A stretch of DNA of 60,464 nucleotides from Candidatus Saccharimonadota bacterium. Its GTDB lineage: Bacteria > Patescibacteriota > Saccharimonadia > Saccharimonadales > Saccharimonadaceae. Positions 31,613 to 40,485 of this stretch are shown here, one piece after another. The notes under the pieces were generated by a model. It did not search any database, was not told the DNA's origin, and was given only the letters and a program-made list of their open reading frames with translations. A program made the position numbers and the translations under genes. Each line of letters begins with the position of its first letter. The first letter of the stretch is position 1. The stretch lies in NCBI GenBank assembly GCA_017511925.1, contig JAFWHS010000004.1, positions 1 to 60,464 of the forward strand, read 5' to 3'.

Positions 31613-32206
31613 ATGATAATTTTATTTGGTTTAGCTGGGTCAGGCAAAGGTACTCAGGGCAAAGCCCTGTCGGAAATTTTTGGTTGGCGTTGGCTATCTG
31701 TCGGTGAAGCAATTCGCAGCACTGGCGAATACAAAAACATTATAGATAAAGGGAATCTTATTCCAGACGAAGACGTGATCAGGCTCATGGGGCGTCAAAT
31801 TGAAAAAGCCGAAGCTGAAGGTTTTGATGTTATTTTAGATGGTTACCCACGCAGCGAAGTCCAGGCTGCCTGGATGATGGATCATATGGCAGATAAAATT
31901 GACGGCGCTATTATTTTAGAGGTTCCAAAAGAAGAACTTTACGATCGCCTTACCTTACGCGGGCGCGATGACGACAAAGAACGCGACAGCATAGATCGTC
32001 GTTTTGAAATCTTTGAACAAAATATTTGTTCAATTTTACCTCTGTTAGAGGCAAAAAACATTCCAATAGTCCGCGTCGATGGCGTAGGTCCAGTAGAAGA
32101 AGTTACGTCAAGATTAGTTGAAATAGCAAAACAATTTAATCCAAATGCTACCGAACAAATAGACGATGTAAATGGAGAGGAAATAGAGAGAAGCTATGGT
32201 GAATAG
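31613..32206 (+). CDS. adk: adenylate kinase
   Basis: Interconverts AMP, ADP and ATP. Walker A is GLAGSGKGTQGKAL at residues 6-19; the NMP-binding region (LIPDEDVIRLMGRQI) and VILDGYPRSEVQAAWM (the D-G-x-P-R signature) are present. Short type: the lid at RLTLRGRDDDKERDSIDRRFEIF has no zinc finger, as in short adenylate kinases. TGA-TATAAT and AAAGGAG precede the ATG. Ends 11 nt inside map; in other genomes adk and map also pair beside secY, here they stand alone. Confidence 0.92.
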   Translation: MIILFGLAGSGKGTQGKALSEIFGWRWLSVGEAIRSTGEYKNIIDKGNLIPDEDVIRLMGRQIEKAEAEGFDVILDGYPRSEVQAAWMMDHMADKIDGAIILEVPKEELYDRLTLRGRDDDKERDSIDRRFEIFEQNICSILPLLEAKNIPIVRVDGVGPVEEVTSRLVEIAKQFNPNATEQIDDVNGEEIERSYGE

Positions 32207-32972
32207 TGAGAATTCTAGTCCGGCCAAACTTCAGGAAAAAATCGCCGCTATGCGTGAAGGTGGCAAGATTCTCGGCAATTTACTCCGTGACCTAAAAGCC
32301 TATGTGCAGCCTGGCATGACTGGCAAGGAAATTGATGCCTGGGTACGCAAAGAGATCATAAAACGGGGCGCTGAAGTAGCTTACGATATGTTAGACGAAG
32401 ATTTTCCTGGTTCTATTTGTATTTCCGTCAATGATGAGCTAGTCCACGGCGCCCCAAAAGATGAACCCCTTGAGGCTGGCGATAAGGTTTCATTTGATCT
32501 TGATATATATTATAAAGGTTATTTTACAGACTCCGCTTTTACTATGCTAGTTGGCAACACAGGTTCTCCTGCCATCAAAAAAATGATTTCTGTCACCGAG
32601 TCATCTATGTGGGAAGGAATTGAACAGGTTAAGCCAGGCGTTCATATAGGAGATATAGGTCATGCCGTTGAACAAGTTCTCCGCAAAGGGCATCTTGGCG
32701 TCATCGAAAATTACGTTGGCCATGGCATCGATGAAGAAATGCATTCCGCACCGGAAGTTCCAAATTACGGCAAAAAAGGCCACGGCTATAAACTGGTCGA
32801 AGGAGACACTATTTGTATTGAGCCTATGTCCTGCCTGGGTAAACCAGCTAACCATATTGAGGGTGAGGACAATTGGACTGTCAAAATGAACGACGGTTCT
32901 ATCGGTTGCCACTGTGAGCACACAGTTTTAGTCACCAAAGATGGCTACGAAGTTTTGACATTGCCAGATTAA
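32196..32972 (+). CDS. map: methionine aminopeptidase (type I)
   Basis: Removes the initiator methionine. Metal ligands are present: D in VSFDLDIYYKGY, D in FTDSAFT, H in EMHSAPEVPNYG, E in CIEPM and E in HCEHTV; the substrate histidine is in YVGHGIDEE. The usual GHGIGR reads GHGIDEEM, a small departure. 258 aa. Starts inside the adk 3' end (11-nt overlap) behind an A/G-rich stretch, so coupled. Confidence 0.93.
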   Translation: MVNSENSSPAKLQEKIAAMREGGKILGNLLRDLKAYVQPGMTGKEIDAWVRKEIIKRGAEVAYDMLDEDFPGSICISVNDELVHGAPKDEPLEAGDKVSFDLDIYYKGYFTDSAFTMLVGNTGSPAIKKMISVTESSMWEGIEQVKPGVHIGDIGHAVEQVLRKGHLGVIENYVGHGIDEEMHSAPEVPNYGKKGHGYKLVEGDTICIEPMSCLGKPANHIEGEDNWTVKMNDGSIGCHCEHTVLVTKDGYEVLTLPD

Positions 32973-33026
32973 TCTAGTAAGACACCACATTGGCGTTGCA
33001 TCAATAACGGTGCTATAATAAAGCTA

Positions 33027-34766
33027 ATGTTTAAAGAGTATTGGCAAAATTATAGAAAATACTGCCAGGTAGCAAAGCCAAGTAAATTCTTGCTTAGTGT
33101 TTATTTTGTCTGTACTTTGGCATGCAATGCATGCCATACAGCAAAACCTTTTGTGGCGTCTTTAATTATCGGTGCTTTAATGGATCAAGATGCTAATGCT
33201 ACCTATTTTTATATCATAATATATTGTTTTGTCCTATTAGGATATAGGCTTGCCGATTTTGCTACTTGGCGACTATATTCCGTTGAAGCGGGGCGAGATT
33301 ATCTCAATTTGCATAAAAAAGTTTTTAACAAAATTATCAGTATAGATAGTAATTTTACGCACGATGTTAAAAAGGGTCGTTTTATGAATACGGTAAACAG
33401 CGATATTTTTAACATTAGCGAAATTGGCACTTATACTATTGAGCTATTCATTGAAACTCTTCAACTACCAGTAATATTGATCATCGTGGGCTCATATAAT
33501 GTATTCTTTGCGGTTTTAATTTTTATTTCCATGATATTATATTTTACCGTTTGTGATCGATCGGACCGCAAATTTAATATTCTATGGGAAAAGAAACGCG
33601 AAGAAGATGATAATTATAGCAATTTGATCAGTCAGGTCGCTGATGGCCTACAAGAAGTAAAAGCTTTTAATATGCTGCCTAGGTTATACAAAAAACTCAA
33701 CATCATTCAGAAACGCTACAACGCATACTATAAGAAAGAGCGTTATTATAGGCGAGTCTGGAAACTTGATTCAAAGTTCATCTTCTACGGATTCCAAACC
33801 TTACTATATTTGATCCTCACGATATCTTTGATAAATGGCAAAATAGAATTGAACGTCTTAATCATGATTATAGCCTATCACGACAGTGTTATTAAATCTT
33901 ATGCTGGGGAAATGCTCGACTATATAGACGAAATTCGTACAAGGTGCATTTCTTTAAAAAGAATCGAAAATATTTTAAACTATACGCCAAAAGAAAGAAT
34001 AAAGTTTGGACGTACGAGTATTGAAAATCTAAGAGGCGAAATTGAATTCAAGAACACTACACTTAAAATTGGGCAAAAAAAGATTATTGATAACTTTTCG
34101 TTGAAAATCAAGCCACATGAAGTTATAGCAATCGTCGGGCCTCCTGGAGCAGGGAAAACTATGATTCTTGATATGCTACTTAGATTACAGCATCCAACGA
34201 AAGGAAAAATATTTCTAGACGATATTAATATAGACGAATTTTCCCGCGAAATATATACTTCATCCGTAGCGGTAGCAAATCAAACTCCCTTCGTCTTTAA
34301 TATTTCAATTCGAGATAATCTAAGTTTTGCAGACGCAAATATTAAAGCGCAAATCAAAGCTTGCAAGACGGTTGGCATCCACGATTTTATCGAGACTCTG
34401 CCCCAAGGATATAATACTATTCTTCGCGAGAATGCTTCTAACGTGTCTGGCGGGCAGAAACAAATGATTTCAATTGCAAGGACGATCCTCACCGATGCGG
34501 AAGTATTATTGCTAGACGACATCACTACATCCCTGGACCCAGATACAGCAACTTTCATCCCTAAACTAATTGAAAGGCTCAAGAAGGAACACACTGTCAT
34601 AATGGTGACTAAAAAACCAGAGTTGATGGCTACAGCTGATCGTATTGTGGTATTGCGCCAGGGTAAAATAGACGCGATTGGCTCTCATAAAACATTAATC
34701 AAGAAAAATAAAATTTACCGTATGCTGCAATTTGCCTCTTCAAATAGGAGGTCGCCAAATGCTTAA
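33027..34766 (+). CDS. ABC exporter half-transporter, degenerate-site subunit
   Basis: 579 aa: six TM helices (1-310) plus an ATPase domain. Walker A GPPGAGKTM (near 371), signature NVSGGQKQM, Walker B VLLLDDITTSLD with D instead of the catalytic E, and K instead of the switch His (VMVTKKPE). Such changes mark the non-hydrolysing site in heterodimeric exporters. TGC-TATAAT ends 7 nt before the ATG, nearly leaderless. Overlaps the next half-transporter gene by 8 nt, so the pair is made together. Substrate unknown; lipids, peptides or drugs are typical of the family. Confidence 0.9.
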   Translation: MFKEYWQNYRKYCQVAKPSKFLLSVYFVCTLACNACHTAKPFVASLIIGALMDQDANATYFYIIIYCFVLLGYRLADFATWRLYSVEAGRDYLNLHKKVFNKIISIDSNFTHDVKKGRFMNTVNSDIFNISEIGTYTIELFIETLQLPVILIIVGSYNVFFAVLIFISMILYFTVCDRSDRKFNILWEKKREEDDNYSNLISQVADGLQEVKAFNMLPRLYKKLNIIQKRYNAYYKKERYYRRVWKLDSKFIFYGFQTLLYLILTISLINGKIELNVLIMIIAYHDSVIKSYAGEMLDYIDEIRTRCISLKRIENILNYTPKERIKFGRTSIENLRGEIEFKNTTLKIGQKKIIDNFSLKIKPHEVIAIVGPPGAGKTMILDMLLRLQHPTKGKIFLDDINIDEFSREIYTSSVAVANQTPFVFNISIRDNLSFADANIKAQIKACKTVGIHDFIETLPQGYNTILRENASNVSGGQKQMISIARTILTDAEVLLLDDITTSLDPDTATFIPKLIERLKKEHTVIMVTKKPELMATADRIVVLRQGKIDAIGSHKTLIKKNKIYRMLQFASSNRRSPNA

Positions 34767-36534
34767 ACGCGGTTATTATATTGAATTCGTGCGGCATTTC
34801 TTTGCTCTTAAGGTCACAAAGAAAAAATATTTAACGCATCTATTGATATCGGCTATATTAAGGACGCTTTCTTTTCTGTTGATTCCGCCGATGGCGTCAG
34901 AAATCGTCAAAGGTCTTGAAGATCAAAATTATCCATATGCCTTTATTTCAATTGGGTTATTTATGGCTACTGCAGTATTATATATATTCTGCCATCGTTA
35001 TAATTATTGGGCATATTATATTAATGCACAAAGCATCCACAATATTTTGCAGCAAAGAATACTAAGAAAAGTCATGGAGTTTGACGCGTGTTTCTCGTCC
35101 GACATTTCAAAAGCGACTCTCATCAGTACGGCCTTTAGGGATATAGATCGTGCTCGGCAAGCCCCAGATGAACTATGCGATGCGATAGTATCAATTTTTG
35201 GTATGTTAATCGCTACCATTATTCTATGCACGGTAGACATAAGAATAGGGATTATTAGTTTTGGGTTGTTGGTCATTTCTCTCATAGATTTTGTTCATCA
35301 TACCAAGAAACGGGATCGCTATAGATCCACCATGCTTAATTATTCCGACGAGCTGTCTGGCCTATATTCTCAAATTATTGATGGCTACAAAGAAGTTCAA
35401 ACGTTAAATTTAGAAGAAGCTCTCGGTGACTATCAAGACAAGTCAAAGCTTGCCTGGAACAAATATTATCGTGCCGAAAGGCTGCATCGAGATCTTGCTG
35501 CTTCGGCCACTCCTTTTCTTATGGGGGTCGGACGGGTATTAATCTATTTAATTTGCGCTAGCTTAATTCTAAAAGGTGAATATGATATTGCGACATTGGT
35601 ACTAGTAATCGGTTATTACGAAGAAGTTATGGATAAATATGACGAAATTTGCAGCAATATCGACAATATATCACGAAGTTACGTAGCGATTGAGCGTCTG
35701 TATCGTTTACTTAGTTATAAGACTCCTCATGCCATTGAATTTGGACGAAACAACACTGATAGGGTCAGGGGAGTGGTAGAATTTAAAAAAGTTAATTTTG
35801 AATACAAAGAGCCGCCAAAAACTACACCCGACGGTGCAATTTTACCACTAATAACTGGGAAATATCCAGGACTCAAAAATGTCTCCTTCAAGACTGAGCC
35901 CGGAAAGCTTACTGCTATAGTTGGCAAGTCCGGCTCCGGTAAATCCACTATTTTTAGGCTGCTTTTACGATTTTATAAAGTAGAAGACGGCAAAGTGTTA
36001 TTAGATGACGAAGATATCTACGACTATACGGAAGAAATTTATGCTAGAAATGTGAGTCTCATGTCGCAAAAACCATTTGTTTTTGATATGACGATTCATG
36101 ACAATTTGAGTTTAGTAGATAGCAATCGCGAACATCAAATAGCGGCTTGCAGAAAAGCAGGGATTCACGAAACTATTATGAAACTACCAAAAGGCTATGA
36201 CACTTTATTGGAACGCGATGGTAATAATTTGTCGACCGGGCAAAAACAGCTACTATCTTTGGCAAGGATCTTGCTTTCTAAATCTGAAGTATTACTATTC
36301 GACGAAGTTACTTCGTCTTTAGATAGCTCTACTACAGAAAAAGTTATGGCACTTTTGAAAAATTTAAAAAAAGACCACAATGTTATCATTATTACACATA
36401 AACCAGAATTAATGCGTGCCGCTGATCAAATTATTGTAATAGATAAAGGCAGAATAGTTGGCGAGGGAAGACATCAGGAACTAATGCGAGACAATAAGGT
36501 CTACCAAAGTTTACAAAAAATTTATCAAACCTAA
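34759..36534 (+). CDS. ABC exporter half-transporter, catalytic-site subunit
   Basis: 591 aa from ATG 34759, which is chosen because AGGAGG lies 7 nt upstream inside the partner gene. Six TM helices, then the ATPase with Walker A GKSGSGKST (near 387), signature NLSTGQKQL (T for the first G), Walker B VLLFDEVTSSLD with the catalytic E, and the switch His in IIITHKPEL. The altered signature would face the degenerate Walker site of the partner, while the partner's intact SGGQ completes this subunit's active site: the textbook asymmetric heterodimer. Confidence 0.9.
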   Translation: MLKRGYYIEFVRHFFALKVTKKKYLTHLLISAILRTLSFLLIPPMASEIVKGLEDQNYPYAFISIGLFMATAVLYIFCHRYNYWAYYINAQSIHNILQQRILRKVMEFDACFSSDISKATLISTAFRDIDRARQAPDELCDAIVSIFGMLIATIILCTVDIRIGIISFGLLVISLIDFVHHTKKRDRYRSTMLNYSDELSGLYSQIIDGYKEVQTLNLEEALGDYQDKSKLAWNKYYRAERLHRDLAASATPFLMGVGRVLIYLICASLILKGEYDIATLVLVIGYYEEVMDKYDEICSNIDNISRSYVAIERLYRLLSYKTPHAIEFGRNNTDRVRGVVEFKKVNFEYKEPPKTTPDGAILPLITGKYPGLKNVSFKTEPGKLTAIVGKSGSGKSTIFRLLLRFYKVEDGKVLLDDEDIYDYTEEIYARNVSLMSQKPFVFDMTIHDNLSLVDSNREHQIAACRKAGIHETIMKLPKGYDTLLERDGNNLSTGQKQLLSLARILLSKSEVLLFDEVTSSLDSSTTEKVMALLKNLKKDHNVIIITHKPELMRAADQIIVIDKGRIVGEGRHQELMRDNKVYQSLQKIYQT

Positions 36535-36570
36535 GTTGCTACTCTTATATAGTTGTGCTACAATAAGCTT

Positions 36571-37794
36571 ATGGAAAACGATAAACGTTTCGTTACTGGT
36601 CTTGATTTGGGCACAGAGAATGTTCGCGCCGTCATCGCGTCCGTCGACAAAGATGGTCAACTAGCTGTAGTTGGCTATAACGAAGGCAAAACTTCTGGCA
36701 TGCGAAAAGGTATACCAGCCAATCTTACTGGGCCAGCTAGCTCCATTGACAAAATGTTAGGTGAAGCTGAACGTATGGGTGGATACGAAGTTCGCTCTGC
36801 CTACGTTTCCATTAATGGCTCGCAAGTTCTCACTACGCGCACTGAAGGAATGATCGCTGTAGGCACTGTAGAACATGAAATCGACCCCAACGATCTGGAT
36901 AGGGTCGAAGACGTCGCCGTCACCGGTCGTATCCCGGCCAATCGAGATGTATTAGATGTTGTTCCACTGGAGTATGCCTTAGATGGTCAGGGCGGTATTA
37001 AAGATCCACTAGGCATGTCTGGCGCTCGTCTCGAAATGCGCGCTTGTGTTATTTCTGCACTTACTCCAAATTGTGAGAATCTTCGCAAGGCCACTATAGC
37101 TGCTGATGTTAAGGCCGATCGTCTCATTCCTAGCCCGGTTGCTGCAGCAAGAGCAGTCCTGACGGAACGTCAAAAAGAAAATGGCGTAGCTATTATCGAT
37201 ATGGGCGCAGCCACTACTTCTGTGGCAGTTTATGAAGAAGGAGATCTGCAATACGTTGGCGTGGTGCCAGCTGGCTCCAATAATATTACTAATGACCTTG
37301 CTATTGTCCTAGCCATTGATCCAGACATGGCAGAAGAGATTAAAACCCGTTTTGTCACTGGCGATTTTGATTCTGATAAATCTACTGTTATAAGAGTAGG
37401 CAAGCCCGAACGTGTCTTCGACCGTAAAGAAGTTGAAGAAGTTGTAAAAGCTCGTCTTGATGAAATCTTTGGTGAGATTCGTAAAAAACTCAAAGCCGCC
37501 AAATATGACCAGCGCCTTCCTGAGGGGATCATCCTTACCGGCGGTGGCGCCAAAATGCGAGACATTGACCTATTTGCAAAAAAATCCCTTGAAGCTTCCG
37601 TCAAGATTGGTGTTCCTCATGGCGTTGGTGGTGTTTCCGATGCAGTCGAAAAGCCAGAATTTGCCGTTGCTGTAGGTCTTGCTATGCTTGCCGCAGACAA
37701 TATATCTTCTCAATCTAGCCCAGTCAAAAAATCTAAAAAGTCTCCGCATCTCAAAACTCCTGGTATATTCAAAAAGATATTCTCAAAATTCTAA
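36571..37794 (+). CDS. ftsA: cell division protein FtsA
   Basis: Actin-like anchor that tethers FtsZ to the membrane. 407 aa. ATP-site motifs GLDLGTENVRAVIA (phosphate 1), AIIDMGAATTSVAVYEEGDL (phosphate 2) and GIILTGGGAKMRDID (adenosine) are clear, with the 1C insert in between. The C-terminal end is KTPGIFKKIFSKF, an amphipathic membrane-targeting helix. TGC-TACAAT ends 6 nt before ATG 36571, so the mRNA is leaderless and the longer frame from 36553 is excluded. Followed by ftsZ with its own promoter. Confidence 0.95.
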   Translation: MENDKRFVTGLDLGTENVRAVIASVDKDGQLAVVGYNEGKTSGMRKGIPANLTGPASSIDKMLGEAERMGGYEVRSAYVSINGSQVLTTRTEGMIAVGTVEHEIDPNDLDRVEDVAVTGRIPANRDVLDVVPLEYALDGQGGIKDPLGMSGARLEMRACVISALTPNCENLRKATIAADVKADRLIPSPVAAARAVLTERQKENGVAIIDMGAATTSVAVYEEGDLQYVGVVPAGSNNITNDLAIVLAIDPDMAEEIKTRFVTGDFDSDKSTVIRVGKPERVFDRKEVEEVVKARLDEIFGEIRKKLKAAKYDQRLPEGIILTGGGAKMRDIDLFAKKSLEASVKIGVPHGVGGVSDAVEKPEFAVAVGLAMLAADNISSQSSPVKKSKKSPHLKTPGIFKKIFSKF

Positions 37795-37819
37795 CCAGTA
37801 TACATCTCCCAGAAACCCC

Positions 37820-37848
37820 TTGTTATTTTTGTTCTTTAGGAGTATACT
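37820..37848 (+). promoter_or_regulatory. ftsZ promoter
   Basis: TTGTTA (37820-37825), 17-bp spacer, TATACT (37843-37848). It lies in the ftsA-ftsZ gap and gives a leader of about 20 nt with a Shine-Dalgarno, unlike the leaderless ftsA transcript. Confidence 0.65.
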
Positions 37849-37875
37849 TATCTTATATAAAAGCGAGGAAATATT

Positions 37876-39036
37876 ATGCCAGAAATTAAACCAACAGAGG
37901 TGGAAAGCAAAGCAAGTATCAAAGTAGTAGGTGTTGGTGGCGCCGGTGGATCCGCAGTGGAACGTATGAAAGAGGTTGGCCTAAGTGGTGTTGAATTTGT
38001 AGCCATTAATACTGATGCTCAGGCTTTACATCATTCTAGCGCTGATGCTAAAGTCCACATTGGCAAAGGTCTCGGTGCTGGTGGCGATCCAGAAAAGGGC
38101 CGTGAGGCTGCCGAAGAAGGCAGAGAAGCTATTGATCAGGCTTTAGATGGCGCTGACATGGTATTTATTACTCTCGGTGCTGGTGGTGGTACTGGCTCTG
38201 GTGCTGGCCCAATAGTCGCAGAAGAAGCTCGCAAAAAAGATATTCTTACCGTAGGCGTAGCTACCAAGCCATTCACTTTTGAAGGCGCTCGTCGTCGTGC
38301 CAACGCAGACCTCGCTATTGATAAGCTTGCTCGTCAAGTAGACGCCCTCATTACTATCCCGAATGACCGTCTTTTGCAAACTATAGATCCTCGCACTCCT
38401 CTTCTTGAAACTTTCAAAATCGCTGATGACGTACTTCGCCAAGGCGTCCAGGGTATCTCAGAGCTCATTACCGAGCACTCACTTATTAACTTGGACTTTG
38501 CCGACGTTAAAGCTATTATGAAAAACGCTGGTTCTGCACTTATGGGCATTGGTCGCGCTTCTGGCGAGAATCGCGCCGTCATCGCTGCTCAGCAGGCCGT
38601 AGAATCGCCACTTATTGAGGTCAAGATCGAAGGCGCTCGTGGTGTACTATTCTCAGTAGCTGGTGGCTATGATATGTCTATGAGTGAAGTTCAGGAAGCA
38701 GCTGAGGTTATCACTGGTGCAGTTTCTCCAGATGCGAACATCATCTTTGGCGCATCTATCCGCCCAGAGCTTGAAGATGAAATCGTTGTTACTGTAGTTG
38801 CCACAGGTTTTGATTCAGATTATTATAACGAGCCCGCTATTTCAGAGCCAGAGCCAATTACTTCAGAGCCGGAGCGTCCCGCTACCGAAGTCAAAGATTT
38901 TGCCCTAGAAAACAAGTCAAATATGTGGGATTCTATCAAAAACGAACCAGAACCAGAAGAAACGTCTAACGATGATGAGATGGATGTACCACCTTCACTT
39001 CGCGCGCGTTTAAGGGGCAAGAAGAAAAAAGATTAA
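37876..39036 (+). CDS. ftsZ: cell division protein FtsZ
   Basis: Tubulin-like GTPase forming the division ring. 386 aa. GTP-binding [14 protein letters not shown], tubulin signature [14 protein letters not shown]7-loop region [24 protein letters not shown], then an acidic Pro/Glu linker and a C-terminal peptide [17 protein letters not shown], the likely FtsA-binding tail. AGCGAGGAA precedes the ATG. nrdR follows 15 nt later. Confidence 0.97.
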   Translation: MPEIKPTEVESKASIKVVGVGGAGGSAVERMKEVGLSGVEFVAINTDAQALHHSSADAKVHIGKGLGAGGDPEKGREAAEEGREAIDQALDGADMVFITLGAGGGTGSGAGPIVAEEARKKDILTVGVATKPFTFEGARRRANADLAIDKLARQVDALITIPNDRLLQTIDPRTPLLETFKIADDVLRQGVQGISELITEHSLINLDFADVKAIMKNAGSALMGIGRASGENRAVIAAQQAVESPLIEVKIEGARGVLFSVAGGYDMSMSEVQEAAEVITGAVSPDANIIFGASIRPELEDEIVVTVVATGFDSDYYNEPAISEPEPITSEPERPATEVKDFALENKSNMWDSIKNEPEPEETSNDDEMDVPPSLRARLRGKKKKD

Positions 39037-39051
39037 AAGGAGGGTGCGGTC

Positions 39052-39501
39052 ATGGATTTTAACTTTCGTATCGGTGACAGCAAAGTTCTAGAAAGTCGTG
39101 AAACTTTAGATGGCAAAATGATTCGCCGTCGTCGTGAAGCTACAGACGGTCGTCGCTTCACAACTTATGAACGTATAGAAATGCCACCACTCACCGTCAC
39201 TAAGCGTAGTGGCAATAAAGAAATCTACGACCGCGATAAATTACTTCTAGCCGTTAAACGTAGTGTTGGTAAATTTTTCAATTCCGAGCTAGAAGTAGAA
39301 GATGTGGTTAATCGTGCTAGCGATATATTATATAGCTACGGCACAGACCAAATCACATCTAAGCAGATTGGCGAAGCGGTGCTAGATGTTCTTGCTGAGG
39401 TTAATGAAGTTGCCTACGTTCGTTTTGCTAGCGTTTTTCGCGAATTTAAAACTCTTGAAGATTTTGAAATTATTTTGAAAGAACAAAAAGGGAAGCGTTA
39501 A
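39052..39501 (+). CDS. nrdR: NrdR-type transcriptional repressor lacking the zinc ribbon cysteines
   Basis: Represses ribonucleotide reductase genes in response to ATP/dATP. 149 aa, normal length. DSKVLESRETLDGKMIRRRRE and RRFTTYERIEMPPLTVTKRSGNKEIYDRDKLLLAVKRSV are family signatures, and the ATP-cone is complete. All four zinc ligands are missing: FNFR (3-6) stands in place of CPxC and EATDG (29-33) in place of CxxCG. The DNA-binding domain must fold without zinc. GGAGGG precedes the ATG. In this window the likely target is the gene at 22777. Confidence 0.88.
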   Translation: MDFNFRIGDSKVLESRETLDGKMIRRRREATDGRRFTTYERIEMPPLTVTKRSGNKEIYDRDKLLLAVKRSVGKFFNSELEVEDVVNRASDILYSYGTDQITSKQIGEAVLDVLAEVNEVAYVRFASVFREFKTLEDFEIILKEQKGKR

Positions 39502-39505
39502 ATTT

Positions 39506-39760
39506 ATGCGGGTGGTGTGTATTTATAGAGATAATCAAGATTATACTAGAAGTGTTACGGATTGGTTAGAAAATTTTCGTCGCCAGACTGGCAAAGAAAT
39601 TGAAATTATGAATCCAGACGAAAACACTAATTTTTGTGAGTCTTATGATATTGTGGAATATCCTACCATCATAGCACTTGGTAATTCTGGCGAAGTTCTC
39701 TCTATGTGGCGTGGGAGAAATTTGCCATTAATTAACGAAGTTTTATACTACATGATATAA
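39506..39760 (+). CDS. small thioredoxin-fold-like protein without CxxC
   Basis: 84 aa. VVCIYRDNQDYTRSVTDWLENFRRQTGKEIEIMNPDENTNFCESYDIVEYPTIIALGNSGEVLSMWRGRNLPLINEVLYYM has the beta-alpha-beta order and the cis-proline-like EYPTIIAL of thioredoxin folds, but no active-site CxxC. A redox role is unlikely; its function is unknown. It lies 4 nt after nrdR and 8 nt before the mscS-like gene. Confidence 0.6.
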   Translation: MRVVCIYRDNQDYTRSVTDWLENFRRQTGKEIEIMNPDENTNFCESYDIVEYPTIIALGNSGEVLSMWRGRNLPLINEVLYYMI

Positions 39761-39768
39761 TAATAAGC

Positions 39769-40473
39769 ATGAGCGATAACAATCCTCCTTCAAAATCATC
39801 AAAACCTAAAATTATTTCCGTCAAAAAGCGCAAAACTTACCTTCGTATGTTGCGCAGTATTGTTGTGGCTGTTATTTTGATCGTAGCCATCCTTATAGTT
39901 TTGCAATTATTTGGCATTAATGTCAGTTCAATGCTTGCCGGTGTCGGTATTGCCAGTATTATAATTGGTTTTGCCCTCCAAGACGCCATGAAGGATATTT
40001 TCCGTGGCCTTGAAATAGTTTCGGACAATTACTATGATATCGGTGATGTTATTAAATTTAACGAAAATGTAGGCCAAGTACTTTCGATCAATCTCCGCAC
40101 TACCAAGATTCAAGATATAAACACCATGAATATCGTATCTATCGCGAATCGCAACATTAATCAAGTTGAGGTTGTCACGGGGTATATTTACCTTAGTGCT
40201 CCATTGCCACTTCGCATTAAGCCTGCAGGAGCCGATTTGGTCATGAAGGAAATCGCTGACAAAATTCAAGAACTTCCAAACGTCACATCGGTCATCAGTC
40301 AGGGTGTCACTAGCATCACTAATTCATCGCTGAATTACCAGCTTCAAATCACTTGCGATCCGATGAATCAGCTTCAAACTCGCCGCGACTCACTTGGCGT
40401 CATTGTCTCTGTGCTCGCTTCTCACAAGATTCTTCTCCCATACAACCAACTCGACATCCACACCAAAAAATGA
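39769..40473 (+). CDS. small-conductance mechanosensitive channel (MscS family)
   Basis: 234 aa. One clear TM (LRSIVVAVILIVAILIVLQLFGI) precedes the pore helix VSSMLAGVGIASIIIGFALQDAMKDIFRGLEIV with the Gly/Ala pattern of TM3 and the hinge; the beta domain follows (YDIGDVIKFNENVGQVLSINLRTTKIQDINTMNIVSIANRNI). Short form with few TM helices. TGA-TATAAT ends 7 nt before the ATG, a nearly leaderless start. Confidence 0.88.
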   Translation: MSDNNPPSKSSKPKIISVKKRKTYLRMLRSIVVAVILIVAILIVLQLFGINVSSMLAGVGIASIIIGFALQDAMKDIFRGLEIVSDNYYDIGDVIKFNENVGQVLSINLRTTKIQDINTMNIVSIANRNINQVEVVTGYIYLSAPLPLRIKPAGADLVMKEIADKIQELPNVTSVISQGVTSITNSSLNYQLQITCDPMNQLQTRRDSLGVIVSVLASHKILLPYNQLDIHTKK

Positions 40474-40485
40474 TACAATATCTCT

